64,000 nucleotides of DNA from JAFAXD01 sp963760435 (GTDB taxonomy: Bacteria; Pseudomonadota; Alphaproteobacteria; Rhizobiales; Xanthobacteraceae): positions 62,001-126,000 of the forward strand of contig CAVXDE010000017.1 in assembly GCA_963760435.1 (NCBI GenBank), given 5' to 3'. The position numbers and the translations under genes are program-made. Positions within the stretch are counted from its first letter, which is position 1, and every line of letters starts with the position of its first letter. A model generated the notes under the pieces. The model saw only the letters and a list, made by a program, of their open reading frames with translations. It made no database searches and was not told where the DNA came from. Positions 44,683 through 53,424 of the stretch are shown one piece after another.

Positions 44683-45564
44683 ATGGAGACCAAAGCCAAC
44701 TACGTTCTGATCGGGTTCTTCACGCTGGCAGTGCTGGCCGCGACGTTCGGCTTCGTGCACTGGTTCCGCAACACGCGGGTCACCGCGGTGCGTTCGACCT
44801 ACGACGTCGTGTTTCAGGGCTCGGTCGGCGGTTTGCGCAAAGGCTCGACCGTCGCGTTCAACGGCATGCGCGTCGGCGAGGTCGCCGACCTGCAGCTCGA
44901 CAAGACCCATCCCAAGCAGGTGCTGGCGACGCTCTCGGTCGACAACAATGTGCCGATCCGCCGCGACACCAATGTGCGCCTCGAGTTCGCCGGGCTGACC
45001 GGCGTTGCTTCGATCGAGCTGCGCGGCGGAGATCCCAACTCGGATCCTGTGCCCGAGGTCGACGGCGTTCCCACCATGGTGGCGGACGCCAGCGCGACGC
45101 AGGATCTCTCCAGCGCGGCGCGCGAGCTTATCCGCAAGCTCGACGCGCTGGTGAACGAGGATTCCTCGTTGCACAAGTCGCTCGACAACATCGAGGTGTT
45201 CACCGCCTCGCTCAAGAACAACGCCGACCGCTTCGACAGGATCGTGGCCGGCCTCGAAGGCATGACCGGCACGCCGGAGAAGCCGGGCGAGTTGGTCGAG
45301 GCGGTGAAATCAATCCACCTTGCCGCCGACAATCTCGACAAACGCATCGACGAGATGGCCCCCGGCCTCACGCATTTCACCGGCGTCGGCCTGAAGAATC
45401 TCGAGGCGCTGATCGCCGATGCCCGTCGCGCCGTCTCCACCGCCGAGGTGGCGCTGCGCAATATCGATCAGAACCCGTCACGCCTCCTGTTTGGCGGCGC
45501 GCCCGCTTACCAGTCCTCGCCGGTCTATCGCCAGCCGCAGCCGCAACGCGCCACGGCGCGGTGA
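44683..45564 (+). CDS. mlaD: MCE-family lipid-binding protein MlaD
   Basis: 293 residues. One N-terminal TM anchor (YVLIGFFTLAVLAATFGFVHWF), then the MCE domain (about 38-120, VFQGSVGGLRKGSTVAFNGMRVGEV to LEFAGLTGVASIELRGG), then a helical tail with FTASLKNNADRFDRIV. Hexameric MCE proteins form the lipid channel of the Mla complex in the periplasm. Third gene of the operon. Confidence 0.93.
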   Translation: METKANYVLIGFFTLAVLAATFGFVHWFRNTRVTAVRSTYDVVFQGSVGGLRKGSTVAFNGMRVGEVADLQLDKTHPKQVLATLSVDNNVPIRRDTNVRLEFAGLTGVASIELRGGDPNSDPVPEVDGVPTMVADASATQDLSSAARELIRKLDALVNEDSSLHKSLDNIEVFTASLKNNADRFDRIVAGLEGMTGTPEKPGELVEAVKSIHLAADNLDKRIDEMAPGLTHFTGVGLKNLEALIADARRAVSTAEVALRNIDQNPSRLLFGGAPAYQSSPVYRQPQPQRATAR

Positions 45565-45575
45565 GGGGGGCGGCG

Positions 45576-46433
45576 ATGGAACTGAAAGCAAACAAATACG
45601 CCGCTCGGGTTTTGGTCGGCGTCGGGTTGTTGATGCTGAGCATGGGCTCCCACCTTGGCACGGCCCGTGCGCAATCTGCCGATCTCGTACTGTGCGACCG
45701 GGTCGCCGCCGACCCGACCGATCCCGACAAGCCGGCAGATGTCAAAGGCGTGGCCGATATCGCGCAGGCCGACGTCGCGACCGCAATCAAATTTTGCAAA
45801 GCCGCGTCGGCCGCATCGCGGCGCGCGCTGTACCAGCTCGGACGCGCCTACGCGGCCAACCAACAACTGCCGGATGCGATCGCGGCTTATCGTAAAGCGG
45901 TCGACAAGGGCAGCTCGGCGGCAATGGTCGAACTCGGCGTGCTGCTTGCCACCGGAGAAGGGGTTGCCAAGGACACGGATCGGGCGCGCAAACTGTTCGA
46001 CCGTGCCGCCCAAGCGGGTAATCCGCGCGGCGTCACCAACCTTGCGGCGCTCGGTGCGGGCGCCGGCGCGTCGGATGATCCGGTCCGGGCGCGCGCTTTG
46101 CTCACGAAAGGCGCGGACGCCAACTCGGCCGAAGCGCAATATCAGCTCGGGTTGATGATGGCAGACGGGCTCGGCGGGCCGAAGGATGAGGCGGCCGCGC
46201 GCGCACTGTTTGCAAAGGCGGCGGCACAGGGCCACGCCGGCGCGCTGGAGCAGATGGGCATCTTTGCGCAAAACGGGCGCGGCGGACCAAAGGATGAAAC
46301 CGCTGCCAAGGAATATTACGAGAAGGCCGCGGCTCTCGGTAACGAGAATGCGAAGGCGGCGCTGGAGCGGTTGCGATGTCCATACCGGATTCGTGACAAA
46401 TACGGCAACTTCGTCACCAACCTTTGCTTCTAG
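45576..46433 (+). CDS. Sel1-repeat periplasmic protein
   Basis: 285 residues. Signal peptide (RVLVGVGLLMLSMGSHLGTARAQ), followed by at least four TPR/Sel1-type repeats such as AMVELGVLLATGEGVAKD, AEAQYQLGLMMADGLGG and ALEQMGIFAQNGRGGPKD. It lies 11 bp after mlaD with GTGAGGGGGG before its ATG and so is probably in the Mla operon. In many Hyphomicrobiales the fourth gene is an ABC auxiliary lipoprotein; here a scaffolding Sel1 protein occupies that slot. Role in lipid transport is inferred from position only. Confidence 0.85.
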   Translation: MELKANKYAARVLVGVGLLMLSMGSHLGTARAQSADLVLCDRVAADPTDPDKPADVKGVADIAQADVATAIKFCKAASAASRRALYQLGRAYAANQQLPDAIAAYRKAVDKGSSAAMVELGVLLATGEGVAKDTDRARKLFDRAAQAGNPRGVTNLAALGAGAGASDDPVRARALLTKGADANSAEAQYQLGLMMADGLGGPKDEAAARALFAKAAAQGHAGALEQMGIFAQNGRGGPKDETAAKEYYEKAAALGNENAKAALERLRCPYRIRDKYGNFVTNLCF

Positions 46434-46683
46434 CAGATTTGCAACTCCATCGAGCGCAAGCTCTGGACATGTCAGCGAATATCCGTTGACAAAACCATAA
46501 GCAAAAGAAGTAACGGCCTTGCTCTCGCAAGGAGCGATGACGCATTCCGCGTTGGGCTGTTTGATTAGTGAATCAGTTTGTAGCCCGCATGGAGCAAAGC
46601 GGAATGCGGGTGGACATCAATATCGTTGCACGCTTTTGGAATGGCCGCCCCGGATTTCGCTTCGCCCATCGGTGCTACGAGCC

Positions 46684-47037
46684 GTCATCTATGTAAAGAA
46701 CGTCATCTATGCGTGCGGCCATCCTTCGAGACGCATGCGCGCTTGCAGCGCGCGTGCTCCTCAGGATGAGGGCTGAGGTTGTTGAAGGGGCCTAAGACAG
46801 TGAAACCTTGTCATCAATGATGTGATGTCATCTATGACGCGGCGGCGGTTGAGGGCGGCATGCAGCGATTTCAGCCCTCATCCTGAGGAGCATGCGTGCG
46901 CAGCACGCATGCGTCTCGAAGGATGGCCGCAACCAACGTCATCAATGGCGGAACACGTCATCTATGCGAGGCAATGTCATGTATGACCCGAACCCGTCCT
47001 GCATTCGGGGTCATCTATGACAAGAACGTCATCTATG
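46684..47037 (+). repeat. Array of nine GTCATCWATG palindromic elements
   Basis: Copies of GTCATCTATG or one-base variants start at 46684, 46702, 46810, 46827, 46938, 46957, 46976, 47010 and 47028. Within groups the spacing is 17-19 bp. Full forms GTCATCTATGAC (46827, 47010) and GTCATGTATGAC (46976) are 5-2-5 palindromes. The pairs 46684/46702 and 47010/47028 also share AAGAAC in the spacer. A further copy lies at 14801-14810 in reverse. The array sits in a convergent, gene-free 670-bp region (46434-47103) that holds nothing coding that I can support. Confidence 0.85.
46717..46928. repeat. Two CCTCATCCTGAGGAG-family palindromic repeats in inverted orientation
   Basis: Unit 1, 46717-46776, and unit 2, 46871-46928, are mirror copies built from GGCCATCCTTCGAGACGC, a variable GC palindrome and CTCAGGATGAGGGCTGA. 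They could fold into one long hairpin enclosing two GTCATCWATG elements. The same family recurs at 54490-54612. From memory it is abundant in Rhodopseudomonas and Bradyrhizobium genomes. Confidence 0.85.
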
Positions 47038-47103
47038 CGGTTCCCGGAGCGCGGGGCACCGCGCGAGCGCGGCGCCCCCAGCATCCGGGCTGACGCCTGC
47101 CCT

Positions 47104-47430
47104 TTATTCGATCCGGCCCGCGGCGTGGGCCAGCATGGTGTAGACCTTGCCGGTCTCCGAGGTCAGATACGTGCGCACGACCACCTGGCCGCGGTCGTCG
47201 CGCGAGACCTCGTCGAGCAGCCGCTCGAATTCGCCGATATAGCGGTCGACGGTCTGCTTGAACTCGCGATCGCTCCGGTACCGACGGCGGATCTCATCGA
47301 ACGCCTTCTGGCCCTGCATGGTGTAGAGCCGGCGTGTGAACACGTTGCGTTCGCCGCGGTTGTAGCGGTCCCACAGCTCGGCCGCGGCGTCGTGATCGAT
47401 CATGCGGGCGATGTCGACCGAGAGCGAGTT
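47104..47430 (-). pseudogene. C-terminal part of the GPR-like protein in a shifted frame
   Basis: About 108 residues, SVDIARMIDHDAAAELWDRY to YTMLAHAAGRIE, a compact helical domain that clearly continues the upstream giant protein (RHSIESL then SVDIARM) but in the next frame. A directly repeated GAGCGAGTTC/GAGCGACTCG sits at the junction (47422-47441). Removing one base, or the 10-bp duplication, restores one 1.75-kilo-residue protein. Real mutation or sequencing error cannot be told apart here. Confidence 0.75.
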
Positions 47431-50400
47431 CGAGCGACTCGATCGAATGCCGGGCCGGCCGCTGCTCCTCCGGACGCGGCTGCGGCTCCTGCCGAAGATT
47501 GTTCGGACGGCTTTCGCCACGCGGTGGCTGCGGCGCCTCGGGCTGCGAGGCACGGTTCAGCAAGTCGGAAAGCCAGTTCGCCTCTTTGCCTTGCTGGCCG
47601 GCCTGCTGGCCTTGCGCGCTGCCATTGCCGGACGGAGTCGGGTTGGCAGGCGCTGTGCCGCCCTCAGCCCGGCGTGGCGGCTGTTGCGGCACGATCGGCG
47701 GCGCGCTCGGATGCACGTCGGGCCGTGGGGCCGGCGCGGGTCGCGCCGGCAACTCGATGCGGCGCGGCGGAGTGCCACCAGGCGCCTCCGCGATCCGGCG
47801 CACCGGCTCGCGCGTAACCTCGCGGGCCGGTTCGCGCACGGGCGTGGCCTCGACCAGTTCGAACTCGCGCCCGTGGCGGGCTACGATCCGGTTGAGCTCG
47901 GCCAGGGCCTCGATCTGGTCGACCACGACGCGGCGCATCTGCGCCGTGGTCTCCGCGGTCTCCTGCGGCAGCTCCATGATGCCGCGGCGCAGCTCCTGGC
48001 GCGTGCCTTCGAGCTCGCGCTCCATCTCGCGCGCCATCTGCTTCATGCTCTGCACGATCTCGGTGAAGCGTTCGGTCGCGCTCTGGAACATGACCTCGGC
48101 GTCGCCGATCGCCTGCTGATAGACGCTGTGCAATCCCTCCATAGTGCGCTTGCGCTCCTCCTCGGAGGCGGCGCGTACGTGGTCGTACTGCTCGGAGATC
48201 GCGCGCGTGCTGGTGGTCATGCCTTCGGCGATGGTGCGGGCGATATCGCGTGCCCGCCCTTCGGCCGCCTGGATCGATTCGTCGAGCAGCGTCGCGAAGC
48301 GTTTCAGCCGCTGATCGAGATCGTTGGTGCGGGTGTCGAGTGCGGTGACCAACCCTTCAAGGGAGTCACGATGCTCGCTGACGGCGCCGCCCGCGCGCTG
48401 GTGAGCGTTCTCGAGTTGCACCACCGCCTCGGAGAGCGTGCGGCCATGGGCGTCGAACTGCTGGGCGAGGTCGCCCAGGTTCCCGAGCACCTGCTGGGTG
48501 ACGCCGTAGAACGAGCCGATGTGCTCGTCCATGCTCGTGGTTGTGGAGCCGGTGCGCTCGAGCAGATTGTTCATGGTGGACACGAACTCGTTCACCCGCA
48601 CCGACAGGATCTGCTCGATCGAGGTGAGGTTGCTCTGGGCGCCGCCCAGGACATCGGTCAGCAGGCCATTCGCGTCGCGCAACCGCTCGAACAGTGCAGT
48701 CGTGTCGGACCGCAGCATGCCGTGGGTTTCCATCATCTCGGAGACAGCCTTGGCGGCGGTCTCCTTTGACTGGTCGATCGCGGACGCGGCCGCCTGTTGC
48801 AGGTTGGTGAGCCGCGTCTCGATTGCCTCGGCCGAGCGCATGCCCTGCTGCGTGATCTCCTCGACGATGGCGTGGCCGCGCGAGGCCAGCGCCTCGACGA
48901 GGCCGCCGTTCTTGGCATCGATGCTGCGCGCCGCCTCCTCGGCGATGCGCGAGAGATGGCCCGACAGTTCGGTAGTCTTGGCGCCGATAGCGGTGATCAG
49001 ATCGCCGCCGCGCTCGTCCAGAACGCGCGTCAGGTTGGCGGACCCATTGCCAACGGCGATGACGATCTCTTCAGCCTTGCTGACGAAGTTGCGGGCGACT
49101 TGCGAGCTCACGCCGAGCAGCGTGCGTTCCACGTCGGCTGCATTCTGCTTGAGCGAGCCGCCGACGCCGGTCGACAGCGCGGTGAGGGCGCGCTCGGCTT
49201 CGGCCGCGTTCTGCTTGAGTGATTCCGCCACCTCGGAGGAGGCGAGCGTGAGAGCGCGCTCTGCCTCGGAGGCGCGCAGCTCGATGACCTTGGCAATCTC
49301 CGATGAGGCCGCGGTGAGGCTGCGCCGCGCCTCGGATGCGCTGCCGTCGATCGCGCTGCTGAGCGCGGTTGATGCGGTCGCCAGGATGCGCTGCGCTTCG
49401 TTGGCGTTTTTGGTGAGTGCGTCGGCAACACCGCTCGAGACATGCACCAGCGAACGCTCCGCCTCGGAGGCGCTGTGCTGGACCGAGTCGCCGAAGCCCG
49501 AGGACGCCGACTTGAGCATGCGGTCCGCCTCCGACGCACTGCCTTCGATCGCGCGCGCGACGTCCGACGACAACGTCATGAGCTTGCGCTCGGCCTCGGC
49601 CGCCTTCTCGGTGACCAGGCTGGCGATGCCGGCGGACGCGGCGGTGAGCATGCGCTCCGCCTCGGACGCGCTCTGCCCGACCGCACTCGCCACATGCGAA
49701 GACAGGTAGGTGGCGGAGCGTTCGACCTCGGCTGTGCTCTGCTGCACCGTGTTGGTCAACGCGGCCGACAAGCCGGTCAGGGCCTGGCGTGCCTCGGCGG
49801 CGCTCTGCGCAACCGATGCGGCAACGTCGGTCGACAGCGTCGTGACCGTACGCTCAGCGTCGGAGGACACTGACACGAGTTTGCGCGCGGCTTCCTCACC
49901 CATTTCATTCAGCGTGCCCTGCACCTCGGAAGCGCTGCGCCGGACCGCATCGGTAACGCCGGCAGCGAGCGAGCCCAATGTCTGCTGCGCCTGCGACACG
50001 CCGGAGCTGAGCGATTGCATCGCCGAGGTGGCGACGTTCTCGAGATTGGCGATGCTCACGGTGAGCCGTTCGGCAGTGGCCCTGCCGCGCGTCTCGATCT
50101 CGCGCGTTACTGTTTCGGCGCGGCCGATCAGCAACGTCTCGAACCGGTTGATGCGGGTGTCGAAGTTGTTGGCGATGTCGTCGGCGCGGGTGCCCAGCGT
50201 GCGGTCGATTTCCTCGGCCTTCTGGCTGATCTCGGTCGCCTTCTCGCCAAGCACGTCAACGAGGCGGCTGGCGCGCGTGCCGAGCGTCTGATCGATCTCG
50301 CGCACCTTGTCGCTGAGCGCATTGACGAGCAAGCTTGCACGCTCGTCGATCAGGCCCGATACGCTCGAAAGCCGCTGATCGACCGAGCGGATCACGTCAT

Positions 50401-52366
50401 TGCCGCCGGCAGCGACGGAGTCGATGATGGCGGCGACCCGGGTCTGCAGTGCCTCTTCGAGCTTCTGCGTGCGCTCATCGAGCGTGCTGTGGAACAGGCC
50501 CAGCCGCTGGTCGAGCACCCCGGTCATCGCCGCGGCGGTCTCGCCGACCTTGCCGTCGAAGCCGTCAACGTAGGTCTTCAGGGTGTCGTTGACGTCCTGC
50601 GTGCGCTGGCCGATGCGTTCGACCAGCTCGCCGCCATAGGTCTTCAAGGTGCGATCGAATTCCGTGAGCTGGCGCGTGATCAGCTCGCCGAGCATTTGCG
50701 AGTCGTGGGCGATGCGCTCGGCAAGCTCGCCGCCGCTGCGGGTGAATATGCCCTCGAAGTTCTGCAGCCGCTCGGTCAGCAGATCGCGCACGGCGTCGCT
50801 GCGCGCGGCGACCGCGTTGGCGAGCTCATTGGCATGCTGCTCGAAGGTCTCCGACACTTGCGAGCCGCTGGCGAGCAATGTCTCGGCGATCGAGGCGCCG
50901 GTCTGTTCGAGCTTGCTCACCACGTCGCCGCCGCGCAGGCTGAGATCGAGCACGAGCGAATCGCCGGTGGCGCGCAACGTGTTGTTGACCTCGTCCACCC
51001 GGTTGGCGATCGTCTCGGTCAGGTTGCTCGACGTATCGAGCAGCGCGTCGGTAATCGTGCGCGAGTGCTGGTCCATGGTGTCCAGCACGGAGATCGACTT
51101 CTGCGAAAACTCGTCGGCCACCGTGTCGAGCCGGTCGCGCATCACGCGCTGAATGTTGTCGGCAATGCCGAGGAACTCTTCCTCGATATTGTGTTCCTTG
51201 AGACTGAGGCTTTCAGTCATGCGCTCGGCGGCGGTCTCGATCGAGCGTGCCGTGGTTTCGCTCGCCTGCTCGAGGCGCATGAGCAACTCGCCGCTGCGCT
51301 CGCCGAGCTCGGTGATCATGTTGTCGGCGGTGCTGCGCAGTCCCTGCGTGACCTCCTCGCCCCGCTCGGTCAGGCTTGCGGTGACGCGCTCGGCGGCGTG
51401 ATGCACCTGGTTGGCGATCATCTCGCTGATCGAGCCGATCTCGCTCGACAGGTCGAGATGCACTGAGTTGATCGCGCTCTTCACCTCGGCGGCGTGGCTG
51501 ATCAGCGTGTCGCGCTGCGTGGCGATGGTGTCGAGCAGACCGCGGATGCGCACCTCGTTTTCGGTGTAGGCGCGCTCGAGCGTGGCGATCTCGCCGTTGA
51601 CCAGGCCTTCCAGCTCGGCGGCGCGCGCCAGTGCGCGCTCGACGCCGTCGCCCATGGCGGCGACTTCACGGCGCACGGCCTGGCTCACGTTGACGATCGA
51701 ATCGCGCGCGAGGTGCTCCGGCTCCGCAAGCCGCATGGCGATCTCGGCCATGGACTGGCCGACGAGCCGCAATTCGTGCGAACGGCGCAGCATGTTGGCG
51801 AGCACAAAGGCGAAGCCGACTGGCACCGCGAATGCCGCAAGCAGGCCCAGCATCGCCGGGGCCCACGCGCCTACGCCTGCATGGAACGCCTCGCTGACCG
51901 CGCCGCCGAATGTTCCGAAGGCAAGGCCCAGCAACACCACGGCCCAGATTGCGGTGAAGACGAAGGCGTAGAGATAAGGCCGGCCTGATGGGCGGGCCTG
52001 CAACGCGCGCAGCAGCTGGCCGATGTTCTCGCGATCATCGTTCGCGGCGCGCTGCACATGCTCTTCGCTCTCGCGGCTGCCGGCTGGCGGCTCGATCAGC
52101 GGGTCGTCAATGCGCGGCAGACGCAGGGCCTGCTCCAAATTGTCTGCAAAGGAATTGTCTGAATGTTTGCTTGAGTGCGGTGCAGCGACAGGCGGTCCGA
52201 TCGCAATGGGTGGGGCAGCAAACGAAGGTGCGACCGGCTCGCTGGACGCCGATGCTTCGCTTCGTTCTGGTGCTTGGTCGAAGTCGCGCAGGTTGAGCGC
52301 CTGCTCGATCGCCAACAACACTTCCTGCTCGGTCCGCTCTTTGGACGTTTGCGAACTATTCGCCAT
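47294..52366 (-). CDS. Giant apolipoprotein-like coiled-coil membrane protein, GPR/RgsE-like growth pole ring protein
   Basis: 1690 residues as read. Low-complexity N-terminal cytosolic segment (1-130), two TM helices near 135-200 (YLYAFVFTAIWAVVLLGLAF; MLGLLAAFAVPVGFAFVL), then over 1100 residues of alpha-helical repeats of apolipoprotein A1/E type, a Pro-rich linker (EATPVREPAREVTREP to RPEEQRP), and a C-terminal domain lost from this frame near 47430. This architecture matches Agrobacterium GPR and Sinorhizobium RgsE, which form a ring at the growing pole and are needed for rod shape. It stands alone, transcribed away from the small gene at 52596. Start ATG at 52366. Confidence 0.78.
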   Translation of the reverse strand: MANSSQTSKERTEQEVLLAIEQALNLRDFDQAPERSEASASSEPVAPSFAAPPIAIGPPVAAPHSSKHSDNSFADNLEQALRLPRIDDPLIEPPAGSRESEEHVQRAANDDRENIGQLLRALQARPSGRPYLYAFVFTAIWAVVLLGLAFGTFGGAVSEAFHAGVGAWAPAMLGLLAAFAVPVGFAFVLANMLRRSHELRLVGQSMAEIAMRLAEPEHLARDSIVNVSQAVRREVAAMGDGVERALARAAELEGLVNGEIATLERAYTENEVRIRGLLDTIATQRDTLISHAAEVKSAINSVHLDLSSEIGSISEMIANQVHHAAERVTASLTERGEEVTQGLRSTADNMITELGERSGELLMRLEQASETTARSIETAAERMTESLSLKEHNIEEEFLGIADNIQRVMRDRLDTVADEFSQKSISVLDTMDQHSRTITDALLDTSSNLTETIANRVDEVNNTLRATGDSLVLDLSLRGGDVVSKLEQTGASIAETLLASGSQVSETFEQHANELANAVAARSDAVRDLLTERLQNFEGIFTRSGGELAERIAHDSQMLGELITRQLTEFDRTLKTYGGELVERIGQRTQDVNDTLKTYVDGFDGKVGETAAAMTGVLDQRLGLFHSTLDERTQKLEEALQTRVAAIIDSVAAGGNDVIRSVDQRLSSVSGLIDERASLLVNALSDKVREIDQTLGTRASRLVDVLGEKATEISQKAEEIDRTLGTRADDIANNFDTRINRFETLLIGRAETVTREIETRGRATAERLTVSIANLENVATSAMQSLSSGVSQAQQTLGSLAAGVTDAVRRSASEVQGTLNEMGEEAARKLVSVSSDAERTVTTLSTDVAASVAQSAAEARQALTGLSAALTNTVQQSTAEVERSATYLSSHVASAVGQSASEAERMLTAASAGIASLVTEKAAEAERKLMTLSSDVARAIEGSASEADRMLKSASSGFGDSVQHSASEAERSLVHVSSGVADALTKNANEAQRILATASTALSSAIDGSASEARRSLTAASSEIAKVIELRASEAERALTLASSEVAESLKQNAAEAERALTALSTGVGGSLKQNAADVERTLLGVSSQVARNFVSKAEEIVIAVGNGSANLTRVLDERGGDLITAIGAKTTELSGHLSRIAEEAARSIDAKNGGLVEALASRGHAIVEEITQQGMRSAEAIETRLTNLQQAAASAIDQSKETAAKAVSEMMETHGMLRSDTTALFERLRDANGLLTDVLGGAQSNLTSIEQILSVRVNEFVSTMNNLLERTGSTTTSMDEHIGSFYGVTQQVLGNLGDLAQQFDAHGRTLSEAVVQLENAHQRAGGAVSEHRDSLEGLVTALDTRTNDLDQRLKRFATLLDESIQAAEGRARDIARTIAEGMTTSTRAISEQYDHVRAASEEERKRTMEGLHSVYQQAIGDAEVMFQSATERFTEIVQSMKQMAREMERELEGTRQELRRGIMELPQETAETTAQMRRVVVDQIEALAELNRIVARHGREFELVEATPVREPAREVTREPVRRIAEAPGGTPPRRIELPARPAPAPRPDVHPSAPPIVPQQPPRRAEGGTAPANPTPSGNGSAQGQQAGQQGKEANWLSDLLNRASQPEAPQPPRGESRPNNLRQEPQPRPEEQRPARHSIESLELALGRHRPHDRSRRRGRAVGPLQPRRTQRVHTPALHHAGPEGVR
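49067..49990 (-). repeat. Fourteen tandem 66-bp repeats encoding 22-residue helices in the GPR-like gene
   Basis: From AQQTLGSLAAGVTDAVRRSA to NFVSKAEE the protein is fourteen consecutive 22-mers without any length change. Consensus is roughly AERxLxxxSSxVAxxxxxxASE, for example AERMLTAASAGIASLVTEKA and ADRMLKSASSGFGDSVQHSA (first 20 residues). The 22-residue period is that of eukaryotic exchangeable apolipoproteins (two 11-mers) and predicts long amphipathic helices. Flanking regions continue in looser repeats. Confidence 0.88.
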
Positions 52367-52595
52367 GGACCAGCCCCTTCGCTACGCTTTGATACAAGCT
52401 CGACGGCCCCCATCGGCCGCCCCACGGGACGTGCAAGGAGTCCGGGTCACCCCGGGACGCAAAAGGTTGTAAACATCCCTTGGGACTCCCCCACCACGCT
52501 GCGCTATCCTAGCCCGCTAGGACGCCGAAACAAACGGTTTCGGTAACCCTTTTTTAATCATCGTTAACGGCAATTAGTCGTTCAGGTACAATGAT

Positions 52596-52871
52596 ATGGC
52601 CGAAATGGCCGAAGGGTCAAGGGAACACACCCACGAGCTGCGGCCAAGCGAGGCCCAGGTTCGCTACCTGACACGCGGCCTCGCCGAGCCTGGCGGCAAG
52701 CTCCCGTTATTCGATCGCGATGGCCGCGAGATCCCCAAGAAGACCATCGAAGCGTGCATCGCCCATGGATGGGCAGAGCCCTGGATTGCCAATCCGATGA
52801 AGCCGGACTGGCTGGTCTGCCGCCTCACCCCGGCGGGATATCGGGCCCTTGGGCATCCGGGGCCGATGTAG
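52596..52871 (+). CDS. Small conserved hypothetical protein
   Basis: 91 residues, charged and soluble. RPSEAQVRYLTRGLAEPGGKLPLFDRDG and ETIEACIAHGWAEPW-like region with RLTPAGYRALG at the end resemble a winged-helix hairpin (cf. TIEACIAHGWAE, VCRLTPAGYRAL). No firm family assignment. It is divergent from the GPR-like gene, 229 bp away, and precedes the ferredoxin gene by 115 bp. Confidence 0.65.
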   Translation: MAEMAEGSREHTHELRPSEAQVRYLTRGLAEPGGKLPLFDRDGREIPKKTIEACIAHGWAEPWIANPMKPDWLVCRLTPAGYRALGHPGPM

Positions 52872-52986
52872 CTCCGCGCCTCTGGCATCCGTGGACGTGA
52901 GCCGATATAGGAACGCCGGCACTCACTGACCTGTCTGCAAAATCCTCCCCGAACCGTTGCAACCGCCCCGGCCCGTCCATTTCACC

Positions 52987-53307
52987 ATGCCCAAGATCAC
53001 CTATATCGATACGACCGACACGGCCCGCACCGTAGAAGCTGAGATCGGTGCAACCGTGATGGAGACCGCCATCCGTAATGCCGTTCCCGGCATTGAAGCG
53101 GAGTGCGGCGGCGCCTGCGCTTGCGCGACCTGCCACGTGTATGTGGACGAGGCCTGGCAGGCGAAGACCGGCGAGGCCTCGCCGATGGAGCAGGACATGC
53201 TCGATTTCGGCTACGACGTGCGGCCGAACTCGCGCCTTTCCTGCCAGATCAAGGTCACCGAGGACCTCGATGGCTTGGTCGTGCGCACGCCTGAACGGCA
53301 GGCCTGA
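52987..53307 (+). CDS. [2Fe-2S] ferredoxin
   Basis: 106 residues. Iron-sulfur ligands appear in AECGGACACATC (C-x5-C-x2-C arrangement) with the fourth Cys in SRLSCQIKV. This is the adrenodoxin/FdxB type that delivers electrons to P450s, Fe-S assembly or oxygenases. The start ATG at 52987 opens MPKITYIDTTD. The ferredoxin-NADP reductase-like gene follows after 117 bp, making a likely donor-acceptor pair. Confidence 0.93.
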   Translation: MPKITYIDTTDTARTVEAEIGATVMETAIRNAVPGIEAECGGACACATCHVYVDEAWQAKTGEASPMEQDMLDFGYDVRPNSRLSCQIKVTEDLDGLVVRTPERQA

Positions 53308-53318
53308 CCACGGGCCGT

Positions 53319-53409
53319 CATCGCCGGGGCTTGTCCCGGAGATCCCGATCAGGGACGCATGGCCGTGCTCTACCAGACGAGATGGCCGGGACGAGCCCGG
53401 CCATGACGA
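53319..53409. repeat. Inverted repeat between ferredoxin and reductase genes
   Basis: CGTCATCGCCGGGGCTTGTCCC at the left is matched by GATGGCCGGGACGAGCCCGGCCATGACG at the right, with an internal GATGGCCGGGACGAGCCCGGCCATG hairpin (about 53382-53406). This is another palindromic element common in Hyphomicrobiales, lying inside the ferredoxin-reductase pair. Confidence 0.7.
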
Positions 53410-53424
53410 ATTGAGAGGTTGTTG

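Noticed and set aside
46684..47037. GTCATCTATG array considered as a CRISPR array
   Set aside because: The repeat is only 10-12 bp and the gaps 7-9 bp within groups; there are no spacer-sized intervals and no cas genes.
46519..47093. Short plus-strand frames in the 46.4-47.1 kb gap
   Set aside because: They run through palindromic repeats and code for low-complexity peptides; no ribosome-binding site supports them.
47402..51988. Long plus-strand frames opposite the GPR-like gene
   Set aside because: They follow the repeat structure of the minus-strand gene and show no start signals or recognisable motifs.
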